Below the pieces are notes generated by a model. It was not told where the DNA came from. It made no database searches and saw only the letters and a program-made list of their open reading frames with translations. A stretch of 64,000 nt of DNA from assembly GCA_016711485.1 (NCBI GenBank), contig JADJSX010000024.1, positions 124,001 through 188,000 on the forward strand, read 5' to 3'. Source of the DNA: Leptospiraceae bacterium. GTDB taxonomy: Bacteria; Spirochaetota; Leptospiria; Leptospirales; Leptospiraceae. This document shows, piece after piece, positions 36,501 to 43,453 of this stretch; positions within the stretch are counted from its first letter, which is position 1, and each line of letters begins with the position of its first letter. Made by a program: the position numbers and the translations under genes.

Positions 36501-39294
36501 TGGTCCTGTGAATTTAACCAACGATCCAAATATCACATGGACAACTTCTGATTTAGCAAACACTCCTGTTACTAATACAGTAGGAACAAAAGGACTTGTT
36601 ACAACTGGTCAATACAGTGCAGGAACTGTATATGTTTCTGTAAGTTTTTCTGGATTCAGCGGAATTGTAACTCCTGCCACTTTAACTGTTACAGCTGCGA
36701 CTCTTTCCTCGATTGTTGTAACTCCTGGGAATCCTTCTATCGCAAAAGGAACAGCACAACAGTTTATAGCGACAGGAATTTATTCGGATGGAACCACACA
36801 AATCCTTACAAACGATCCGACTATTTCTTGGACTACAACTGATTCTAACACTTCTATCAGCAATGGAGTTACTAAAGGACTTGCGACCACAACTACAAGC
36901 AGTGCTTCGACAGTAACTGTATCTGTAACAAAAACAGGATTTAGTGGAACAATTACTCCTGCAGTATTAAATGTGACACCGGCAGTATTAACAAAAATTG
37001 ATATTACTCCTGTGACTTCTTCGATTGCGAAAGGTCATAGTAAACAATTTGTGGCAACTGGAACGTATTCGGATGCTACAACACAAGTCCTAACAACGAG
37101 TGCGAGTCTGACTTGGACATCGTCTGATGCGACAAACTCTCCTATTAGCAACACTCTTGCGACAAAAGGGATTTTGACCACGAACACAAACAGTGCGGCA
37201 AGTGTAACAGTATCCGCTACTTATTCTGGATTCGGTGGAACAGTTAATCCAGCAACGTTAACCGTAACAGCGGCGACTGTGGCTAGTATTGCAGTAACCC
37301 CAAGCACAGCTTCTATAGCTAAGAATTTAACCCAACAGTTTATAGCTACAGCAACTATGTCTGACGGAACAACTCAGAACTTGACAACTAACGCTAGTAT
37401 CACTTGGACATCCAGCAATGGATCTTCTGTGAGTGTCAGCAATGCAACCTTAACAAAAGGTTTAGCAACTGGTGTGGACATGGGAACTTCTAGTGTTTCT
37501 GTTACTTACTCTCCAGTGGGTGGATTTACGGGAACAATTACTCCAGCAACTCTCGCAGTTACAACAAGCACAACCAACGATATTACCATTGGGGCTTGTG
37601 ATGTTTCTATTCCTACAGGAATTGATTCATCGGGTGCTCCAACAGGTAACTTCTCTGGAACAACTTATAATACAGCGACTAACGCAGCAGGTTTTATCAG
37701 CCAAGCTGTAGATTATACAACGACAACTCAGAATTGTGCGGCTCAGGGAACTGTGATACTTGGAAAGATTTTGGGAACAAACCCGATTACGGCTTCTACT
37801 CAGAACTCGGCTAACACAACCAATTTTACAGGTGGTTGTTCGATTACCTACAACCTTTCAATCACTACAAGTGCTGCTCGAAAAGCTACAGAGTTATCAA
37901 ACGCACTTTTACAAAGTGTGGGCTTAAATGCAGTGAACGGAAGTGTGGTTGTTACAAGTCTTCCTCAATACCAAGCAACTGAGACTGCATCGACTAGTTT
38001 CCGTGCCATTGTTCAGGTAACTTACAAGGTAGGAGAAGGTGGACAAGTAGTGGGAATTGGTTTAAGTAATTCTACCGATTATGCTGCAAACCAAGCTCTC
38101 TTGGAAAGTTTCTTAGGTGGAACCAACATCAACTGTAGCAAAACAACTTATTTAGCTAAGACTGAAACAAAAACTGGTAAAGCAGATCCAAAAGTGGACT
38201 TTGTTTGGGTGGTGGATAATTCTTCTTCCATGAGCCAAGAACAAGAAGAAGTAGCGAGTGCAACCTCTACCTTCTTTAATAAATTGAGTTTAAAACGAAT
38301 CGACTATCGACTCGGAGTAATCACTACTGGTGGGGACGGAGGTTCTTCTGAATGTTCAAACCCAAATTCTACAAGTGGTAGAGGTGAAAGTCTAAAAGGT
38401 GGAAGCTGGATTCCAAAATCTGATACTGCCGCAACAACGTTTGCAACTAGATCAGTTGTCGGAACTTCTGGATGTGGAACAGAGTCAGGTATATTCTATG
38501 CAAGCCGATCTTTAGGTGGAGCAGGTGGAACAGCAACTGTAACTCCAAGATCTGGATATTCTGATTGGGATTCTGATTATAAGTTAGTTTACATTATGGT
38601 GAGCGACGAATCGGATCAATACAGATGTTATTCGCCAACTGCTTATCCTCTGACTGTAAACACGGCTGATGATAATAATGTTCCTCCTTGTAATTCTTCC
38701 AATACTGCCTTTAACTATACAACAAGTAAGTTTAAAGAAAAGAATGCGAAGGTTTACTCTATCATAGGATTGAATGCACAAACAGGATTAGCTGGAAAAT
38801 GTTCAACTGCAAATGTTGCAGCGGGAAGTTCTAACAACGCATGGACAGGATACTATGACTTATCTGTTGCCTCTGGTGGAACTGTTGCGAGTATTTGTAG
38901 TTCTCAGTACGATGACATTATGGATACTATCGTAAATTCCGTTGCGGGTGATAGTGGTTATGTGCTGAGCAAAACTCCTCAGTCCAGCTCTATATCTGTG
39001 AAAGTAAATGGGGTAGTTGTTCCACAAAGTGCAACTAATGGATGGCAATATATTTCTGCCTCTAACTCCATCGTGTTCTCAGGATCAGCTTGGCCTGCAA
39101 GTGGGGCAAACATTGAGATTACCTATAAATACACTTCTGATCAAGGAGCATTCTTAATCAGTGAGTCAGGTAGTAGGCTAATGGCGTTTATCTCCAGAAC
39201 TTCGGAGAGTAATACGACTAGAGCAGCTGCTGCTGGTATTGCCCTTCTGATTGGTTTAATCTTAGCTGGAAGAATATGGCTTAAACGTAAGTAA
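33526..39294 (+). CDS. Giant lipoprotein with 14 Ig-like (Big_2) repeats and a vWA-like domain
   Basis: 1922 aa. The signal peptide ends in a lipobox: SMLIVVGGC, Cys about 25. Fourteen repeats of 85-95 aa follow (about residues 45-1345), each with the BID_2 pattern: 'VSIxITP...KGLTxPFTATGTYxDGTT.. LTSxVTWxSSN..VATISN..G..TATGxGxGxTxIxA..NG'. A spacer with Cys residues comes next. A von Willebrand A-like domain starts near residue 1556 with a metal-site D-x-S-x-S in VDFVWVVDNSSSMSQEQEEV. The tail is one membrane helix plus basic end (IALLIGLILAGRIWLKRK). Bacterial Ig-like surface proteins often mediate adhesion. Having both lipid anchor and C-terminal helix is unusual. Confidence 0.88.
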   Translation: MNMKKQKQKIISLLVSMLIVVGGCSKTEKKYLPFSTSNGVETEAYGKGSATLIEIKVNPANAQIAKDSFAEFTAVGVYSNGTHQNITSEVTWGTKDTNISEPTGTKGRVNGKVAGSTEVVAKLSELDGKANLTVMPATIVSVQVNCPNSSLAVGTNASCTATAIFSDGTTQDVTSSATWTSGNGTIASVNGGTVTGVGTGNSNITATITIGGQTVISPPNPIQVTPAVLVSIQITGNLNPHLGTVSPLTATGIYSDGSHRDITAQVSWSTGNPSIATQSNNPGTNGYLTPISQGSTYVSANLGGISGSADLTVLAPNLVSVAISSNVTVINGLTYQYTATATYSDGSTQNVTKEAVWNSSNNGVATVTTSLDNGGSLQTVSPGSTTVSATFGGITSNNSNVTVTPATLVSISITCQESLSLVKGLTKTCTATGTYTDGTTADITSSVIWNSSNTGVATISNAEGNAGTATGIGAGNTNITATLNGVTSSVVVLTVTNPTLVSIAITPSSNPSVVKGLTIPFTAIGTYNNGTTVNLTSEVTWNSSNGGVATISNASGSGGVATGTGVGTTNITANFNGVTSNSVSLNGTAATLVSIAITPSSNPLVVKGLTVPFTATGTYTDGSTVDLTSVVTWSSSNTGVATISNASGDKGTATGTGVGTTNIVASLNGTNSNIVTLNGTAATLVSIAVTPNASPSVVVGLTIPFTATGTYTDGSTVNITSSVTWNSSNTTAATISNATDTKGQTTGAGAGSSNITASLGGVTSPAINLTVNAVTLSSISISPIAPSNLVVGGTPQAFVAMGTYNNGQVVDITSSVTWNTTNPTKISISNVADNTKGKATGIASGSSNISASLNGKTSNIVLLSCVDATLLSIVITPNSSPSVVAGLTTPFTAMGTYNNGQTVNITSSVTWSSSDTTKATIDNTATANKGVVTGIAAGSSNISATLNGVTSNIVGLTVNAPTLLSIQIDPPVRSVAKGFTQQFTATGTYNAGGPVNLTNDPNITWTTSDLANTPVTNTVGTKGLVTTGQYSAGTVYVSVSFSGFSGIVTPATLTVTAATLSSIVVTPGNPSIAKGTAQQFIATGIYSDGTTQILTNDPTISWTTTDSNTSISNGVTKGLATTTTSSASTVTVSVTKTGFSGTITPAVLNVTPAVLTKIDITPVTSSIAKGHSKQFVATGTYSDATTQVLTTSASLTWTSSDATNSPISNTLATKGILTTNTNSAASVTVSATYSGFGGTVNPATLTVTAATVASIAVTPSTASIAKNLTQQFIATATMSDGTTQNLTTNASITWTSSNGSSVSVSNATLTKGLATGVDMGTSSVSVTYSPVGGFTGTITPATLAVTTSTTNDITIGACDVSIPTGIDSSGAPTGNFSGTTYNTATNAAGFISQAVDYTTTTQNCAAQGTVILGKILGTNPITASTQNSANTTNFTGGCSITYNLSITTSAARKATELSNALLQSVGLNAVNGSVVVTSLPQYQATETASTSFRAIVQVTYKVGEGGQVVGIGLSNSTDYAANQALLESFLGGTNINCSKTTYLAKTETKTGKADPKVDFVWVVDNSSSMSQEQEEVASATSTFFNKLSLKRIDYRLGVITTGGDGGSSECSNPNSTSGRGESLKGGSWIPKSDTAATTFATRSVVGTSGCGTESGIFYASRSLGGAGGTATVTPRSGYSDWDSDYKLVYIMVSDESDQYRCYSPTAYPLTVNTADDNNVPPCNSSNTAFNYTTSKFKEKNAKVYSIIGLNAQTGLAGKCSTANVAAGSSNNAWTGYYDLSVASGGTVASICSSQYDDIMDTIVNSVAGDSGYVLSKTPQSSSISVKVNGVVVPQSATNGWQYISASNSIVFSGSAWPASGANIEITYKYTSDQGAFLISESGSRLMAFISRTSESNTTRAAAAGIALLIGLILAGRIWLKRK

Positions 39295-39307
39295 GTTTTT
39301 TACCTAA

Positions 39308-39410
39308 CCTCTCACCTCTCCCCGGCTTCCAGCCCGCCCCTCTCCTCAAGGAGAGGGGCTTTGTTCTAGAAAATTTTTCAGGTAATAAAAAGCCGGGGAG
39401 AGGTGAGAGA
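39308..39410. repeat. Long inverted repeat around an internal hairpin
   Basis: Left arm CCTCTCACCTCTCCCCGGCT (39308-39327, T at 39328) pairs with AAGCCGGGGAGAGGTGAGAG (39390-39409). Inside, CCCCTCTCCT-CA-AGGAGAGGGG makes a second hairpin. This GC-rich element is out of keeping with the AT-rich surroundings. It separates the giant gene from the PilZ gene and may be a mobile palindromic element. Confidence 0.7.
39337..39364 (+). terminator. Rho-independent terminator-like hairpin after the giant lipoprotein gene
   Basis: GCCCCTCTCCT (C-run at 39337) pairs through CA with AGGAGAGGGGC, followed by TTTGTTCT. The stem is about 10-11 bp and GC-rich, with a short T-rich tail. It lies about 40 bp after the stop at 39294. 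Confidence 0.6.
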
Positions 39411-39422
39411 GGTGCTAATACT

Positions 39423-39725
39423 ATGAATAACCAATTTCCAGAAAGAAGACAAAGTGAACGAGTTCAAACCCAAATTCAAGGGAAAATAAACAATGAATCC
39501 TGTGTAATTAGTAATTTAAGTAGAGGTGGCTTAATGTTATTGAGTATGTTTTCCGGAAAAATGGGACAGGAGGTAGACATTCAATATACATTTCAACAGA
39601 AATTCTTTAAAAAAAAAGGAGTAATTAAAGAAATCAATTCTTTCCAACGACTTCGAAAATCTTCCGACAAAAAAAGTGTATTGTTTGGAATTAGTATTTC
39701 CTTTATTGAGGAAAATGTAAAATAA
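39423..39725 (+). CDS. PilZ domain protein
   Basis: A 100-aa protein that is essentially one PilZ domain. ERRQSERVQTQIQGKI gives the N-terminal R-x3-R-like block, and CVISNLSRGGLMLLS is the N-x-S-x-x-G-x-x-x strand that completes the c-di-GMP site. KKGVIKEIN and VLFGISISFIE are the later strands. It would bind cyclic di-GMP, alone and soluble, and so act as an adaptor. It is followed after 46 bp by a PrsW-type protease gene on the same strand. An HD-GYP phosphodiesterase gene lies at 59.6 kb, so c-di-GMP signalling is present. Confidence 0.8.
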   Translation: MNNQFPERRQSERVQTQIQGKINNESCVISNLSRGGLMLLSMFSGKMGQEVDIQYTFQQKFFKKKGVIKEINSFQRLRKSSDKKSVLFGISISFIEENVK

Positions 39726-39771
39726 GGATAATATATATTATCCACAGTTACAATTTCAACTAATTTATACA

Positions 39772-41139
39772 ATGCCATTCTTTGAGCCAATTCAGTATTT
39801 ATACTTTGTATTTAGCGCAATCATTCTATTTGCGTATTTAAAAAACTATAACACAGCATTATTATATTCCACAAATAAGGAAAACTATGTTTATATAGTT
39901 TGTTTTGCTATATTAGCTGTTGGGTATACGATTGGACTTCAACTTGTATTGCAATTGATAGGACTACAAGAAAATCTATTTAATATTGCTTTTTTTTATT
40001 CTGCCTTTGTAGAAGAGTTTGTAAAATGTTGTGTTCTACTATTTGTTTTATGGATTAATAAAATTACAGATAGTTTGTATGATGGGATTTTTTATGGAAT
40101 CCTTTTAGGTGGAATCTTTGGGTTTATAGAAAATATACTCTATCTGAATTCATTATCTTTTTGGACTATGATGCTTAGGACTATTACGTCCTCTCCTTTG
40201 CATTTACTCAATGGAGGTATCATCGGATATTTCAGTATGAAATTTCTTTTCACCAAACAATCCTATAAATATAAATATTTAGTCCAAGGATTTTTCATAT
40301 GCTTTATATCGCATGCCGTTTATAATTCTGCAGGATATTTGGGCGGGATGTATTTGGTGGTTTTGCCTCTCATTTTAGTAAGTAATTTTATAATTGTAGA
40401 GATTTTAAGTGCACTGGCAAGAAGTACGCTTCCAAAGTATACTTTAGATTTAATTGATCTTTCCATCTTTGAATACAAACTCATTCGAAGATATACAAAA
40501 TATGAACTTTGGCTCTACAATGAGCAGAAGACCGAAAAAAGTTTTATCAATTTATTTAAATCTGTCAAACTAAGAAAAAAAATCCTAAGCTCAATCGTTT
40601 TATCAATCAGCGTTGGATTCATAATTTTTTATATTTTTTTCCCTGATGTTCAGAAATTATTTTTTACAGAAATTTTATTACAGGAATACATTAGCATTTT
40701 CATTGTGTATCCTCTGATTATTTCAGTTACAATCTTTTTTGCCGGTTTATTGAATCCTGAATTTTTTCATAGGCAGGTACTTCAAGTTCCTCTTATTTCT
40801 TTTTTAGATATAAGTAATGATGATTATTCTGAGACAGCAGTAATTTTTTATCTTACTTTGTATGGATTTTATGTATCTCTGATTAACCCAGAAAAATTTG
40901 AAGGGAAGTTAGAACTAAACTTTACCATTGCTCAAAAAGAATTTAATAAAATTAAGGGACATGTAATTTGGATCAATGAATATAAAGGTGAAATTGGAAG
41001 TGCAAGATCTCATTTTTCAGTATCCGGCGCATTTATTTTATTTGATGGGTATCCTATGAAATTAATTCTATACTGGAACTGGGTAAGGTGGTCTACTAGA
41101 TTTATCAATTTATTAAAATCACTAACTGGAAAATTATAG
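39772..41139 (+). CDS. PrsW-family intramembrane protease with an extra C-terminal domain
   Basis: 455 aa. PrsW motifs are in place: FYSAFVEEFVKCC (Glu81, Glu82, Lys85), FGFIEN (Glu120), SSPLHLLNGG (His144) and CFISHAVYNSAG (His181), spread over six to eight membrane helices. Known PrsW proteins cut anti-sigma factors or process signals; this is longer than usual. After a further pair of helices (LSSIVLSISVGFIIFYIFF; ISIFIVYPLIISVTIFFAGLL) the last ~110 residues are soluble, with FEGKLELNFTIAQKEFNKIK then GHVIWINEYKGE. This pattern is similar to a degenerate PilZ or beta-barrel domain. The neighbouring PilZ gene suggests shared c-di-GMP control (inference). Confidence 0.82.
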   Translation: MPFFEPIQYLYFVFSAIILFAYLKNYNTALLYSTNKENYVYIVCFAILAVGYTIGLQLVLQLIGLQENLFNIAFFYSAFVEEFVKCCVLLFVLWINKITDSLYDGIFYGILLGGIFGFIENILYLNSLSFWTMMLRTITSSPLHLLNGGIIGYFSMKFLFTKQSYKYKYLVQGFFICFISHAVYNSAGYLGGMYLVVLPLILVSNFIIVEILSALARSTLPKYTLDLIDLSIFEYKLIRRYTKYELWLYNEQKTEKSFINLFKSVKLRKKILSSIVLSISVGFIIFYIFFPDVQKLFFTEILLQEYISIFIVYPLIISVTIFFAGLLNPEFFHRQVLQVPLISFLDISNDDYSETAVIFYLTLYGFYVSLINPEKFEGKLELNFTIAQKEFNKIKGHVIWINEYKGEIGSARSHFSVSGAFILFDGYPMKLILYWNWVRWSTRFINLLKSLTGKL

Positions 41140-41141
41140 GT

Positions 41142-41221
41142 ACCCATAACCGGCTAATAATTATTTTGCGTAAAATCAAATCAATAATCGGAAAGAATCA
41201 AAGATTATAATTTTAGATTCA
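41142..41221 (+). repeat. Repeat family 2, copy 3
   Basis: ACCGGCTAATAATTATTTTG, then CGTAAAATCAAATCAATAAT, begins ten bases after the PrsW gene stop. It aligns with copies at 29490 and 33142, here followed by ATTATAATTTTAGATTC as in copy 1. Two of three copies sit directly after a stop codon. Confidence 0.7.
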
Positions 41222-41494
41222 TTCAAAATGGAAACGCCAAACTCTGCGGCGGGAATTTACCATGTTCCAATTCCTCCACAACCTCTACAGAAAAATTCTT
41301 TCACAAAGATATATACATCAAAAGCACTTTCCCATTTTTATATACCCTTTGCCAATAGTAATTACCCAATTTGTAAAAAATTGGGTATTCCCAAACGCCA
41401 AAAATATAGTTCAATTTAAAACGAGTAGGTATTTACTTTTGGTATAAAAGTTAATTATTTCCAATTGCCCAAAATAAGGCTTATATTAAAATGA
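41222..41494. other. Intergenic AT-rich stretch with short inverted motifs
   Basis: No gene was supported here; small open frames on the plus strand lack ribosome sites and family features. A hairpin TACCCAATTTGTAAAAAATTGGGTA occurs at about 41364-41388. CCAATTGCCCAAAATAAG near 41460 resembles the arms of the inverted repeat at 29675. Confidence 0.45.
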
Positions 41495-41666
41495 GTTAGT
41501 AACTGACATTACGCAAAATTGATAATTTACGGAGCCAAAGATGATTTTGAGAATATTAGAGAATGCTAATGAATTAATAAATTCAATAGCCTGCGGCAGC
41601 AAGCCCACCGCTAGGTGCAAACCTCAAGCGGAAGCTGGACTCACCTTGCGTAAGGTGAGTTAGTAA
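41495..41666 (-). repeat. MITE-like repeat family 1, copy C (reverse orientation)
   Basis: Flanked by TTAGTAA at 41495-41501 and 41660-41666, 165 bp apart, as for a 7-bp duplication. The interior reads as the reverse complement of copy A: the shared stretch from 41521 includes GGAGCCAAAGATGATTTTGA and AGCCTGCGGCAGCAAGCCCA. The right end AAGGTGAG faces the haem protein gene 35 bp on. Copy C and copy A are about 40 kb apart yet very similar, suggesting recent movement. Confidence 0.8.
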
Positions 41667-41701
41667 TTTGTTTTGCAAGTTTACTTTAAGAGGTTTCTAC
41701 T

Positions 41702-42268
41702 ATGAAATATAAATTAATTTTCACAATCGTTCTGATTTCAAGTTTTGTTTTTTGCAAAGAAGATTCCGAATCTAGAAAAAAGGAATTTTTAAAACATGGT
41801 ACGAGTATTACCCTACAAGCAAAATCAGAAATAGGAAAACACTTACTAAATAATATCCAATCCAAAGGAACTATAGGTGCTCTTGAATTTTGTAATTTGA
41901 ATGCGACTCCAATTACATATGAATTAACTAAAAAATTAAACGCCAAACTCAAACGAGTTACGGATAAACCGCGTAATCCGGAAAACGAAGTTAATCAGGA
42001 AGAAAAAATTATCCTCGAAAAATTTAAAACCCAATTAGCAAATAACGAAAATTTAACTCCAATAACAATAGAAAAGGGAACCAATCAAGTTGGATATTTT
42101 CCCATTCAAACAAACAAGGTTTGTCTACAATGCCATGGCGTTCAAGATATAACTCCCGAAGTCCATTCCAAATTAGCTGCACTTTATCCAAATGATAAAG
42201 CTATCGGCTATGGTGAAAATCAAATTCGCGGAATGTGGGTTATAGAAATAGAAAAGGAAAATAAATGA
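41702..42268 (+). CDS. DUF3365 (Tll0287-like) haem-binding lipoprotein
   Basis: A 188-aa protein with a signal peptide MKYKLIFTIVLISSFVFC ending in Cys18, a likely lipoprotein site. One c-type haem site is in NKVCLQCHGVQD (CxxCH). The N-terminal helix EIGKHLLNNIQSKGTIGALEFCN and KRVTDKPRNPENEVNQEEKI are standard for DUF3365, which often occurs as a sensor domain with haem. It sits in the envelope and may carry electrons or sense redox state or gas. The next gene overlaps by 4 bp, and that gene is an exported methyltransferase. Confidence 0.82.
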   Translation: MKYKLIFTIVLISSFVFCKEDSESRKKEFLKHGTSITLQAKSEIGKHLLNNIQSKGTIGALEFCNLNATPITYELTKKLNAKLKRVTDKPRNPENEVNQEEKIILEKFKTQLANNENLTPITIEKGTNQVGYFPIQTNKVCLQCHGVQDITPEVHSKLAALYPNDKAIGYGENQIRGMWVIEIEKENK

Positions 42269-42954
42269 AACTATTTATATTGTTACAGTTAATATTGATT
42301 AGCTCCTTCAGCATAACCTGTCATGGGGCAAAACACAATCATGCGAACCATCACATGAATAAAACATCCTTCGATGAACTCACCAAAAGTTTTGAGAGTA
42401 AAGAGCGCGATAAATGGCAGAAACCGGATGAAGTGATTCAGTTTATTGATAAAAAAGTGTTTGGAAAATCAAAAACAGGAATTGCCGGAAAGAAGATAGG
42501 CGACTTAGGATCTGGAACGGGATATTTTACATTGCGTTTTTTGGATGCGGGAGCAAGTGCGATCGCATTGGACATCGATGATCGATTTTTGAATTATATC
42601 AATACACGAACAAAGGACCATAAAAAGAAAACCCTGTTAGAGCTAAGAAAAATCAACGAAGGCGAATTGGGACTAAAAGAAGGAGAAGTAGATTTGGTAT
42701 TTACAGTCAATACCTATCACCATTTTGAAAATCGAATTTCCTTTTTGTCCATGATAAAAAAATCCATAAAAAAAGACGGGGCACTTGTAATAATTGACTT
42801 CAAAGAAGGCGACCTACCAATTCACGCCCCTCCAGAATCAATGAAAATTAAAACTTCGATGATTCTAGATGAGTTAGATAAAGCCGGATTTCAAAGTACC
42901 CTCAATCGTGATTTATTGGAATTTCAGAATATATTTGTAGCAGTTCCTAAGTAA
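42265..42954 (+). CDS. Exported class I SAM methyltransferase-like protein
   Basis: A 229-aa protein. The start MKLFILLQLILISSFSITC is a lipoprotein-type signal peptide (Cys19), then a His-rich segment KHNHANHHMN. The rest is a normal Rossmann methyltransferase: IGDLGSGTGYFTLRFLDAGA (motif I, about 78-97), ALDIDDRFLNYI, VDLVFTVNTYHHFENRISFL and KDGALVIIDFKEGDLP. A methyltransferase outside the cytoplasm has no obvious SAM supply. It overlaps the haem-protein gene (ATGA). Similar signal-peptide methyltransferases occur in other bacteria, but their function is unclear. Confidence 0.8.
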   Translation: MKLFILLQLILISSFSITCHGAKHNHANHHMNKTSFDELTKSFESKERDKWQKPDEVIQFIDKKVFGKSKTGIAGKKIGDLGSGTGYFTLRFLDAGASAIALDIDDRFLNYINTRTKDHKKKTLLELRKINEGELGLKEGEVDLVFTVNTYHHFENRISFLSMIKKSIKKDGALVIIDFKEGDLPIHAPPESMKIKTSMILDELDKAGFQSTLNRDLLEFQNIFVAVPK

Positions 42955-43144
42955 GTGCAACTTATTCGAATAATTGAAAAAATGTAGAGATGTTTATTAA
43001 TTCGTTTTTTGGACGTTAGTAGTTTTTCTTATTTCTTGTGTATTCTGTGAAAATGCAATTGGAAGGTTTATGCAAATTACCCTCCCAATTCGTTTTAATA
43101 AATGGAATTTGAATTATAATTTTTACCATTATTTGCTTAACTTT

Positions 43145-43399
43145 CTATTCCAATTGATTCTTTTTAAATCCTTTCTTTTTGTTTTTAAATCCTTTCTTTT
43201 GTTTCACTGCGCAATGTCCGTTTGGGTCATCAGGGGGTAACCAAGAACAGCCTTTTGTATCCATACAAGAATCTTCTGTTGTTTTGGATTGGCAAAGAAT
43301 TTCTAATTCTTTTTCTTTAGCCGCATCCGCTTCTTCATTGGAAAATAGGGAAATATTTAAGAAAAAACTAAATACCGCAATTAAATGGATAACTTTCAT
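43145..43399 (-). CDS. Small secreted Cys-rich protein with PSI-like motif
   Basis: About 84 aa starting at ATG 43399, with AGG eight bases upstream. The frame extends further to 43432 but has no good start there. Signal peptide: MKVIHLIAVFSFFLNISLFS. The mature protein has four Cys in a pattern like a plexin/PSI motif: ILCQSKTTEDSC, then MDTKGCSWLPPDDPNGHC. A Lys/Phe-rich tail KKGFKNKKKGFKK repeats GFK. It is convergent with the methyltransferase gene at 42.9 kb and divergent from the next membrane gene. Function unknown. Confidence 0.65.
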   Translation of the reverse strand: MKVIHLIAVFSFFLNISLFSNEEADAAKEKELEILCQSKTTEDSCMDTKGCSWLPPDDPNGHCAVKQKKGFKNKKKGFKKNQLE

Positions 43400-43453
43400 A
43401 CAAACCTCACTTTTTTTCTTTACTTTTTCCAAATAGTCTTTTAATTAAACTCA

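Noticed and set aside
41228..41447. Two overlapping plus-strand frames of about 60 codons
   Set aside because: They lie across repeat-like DNA without ribosome sites or conserved features.
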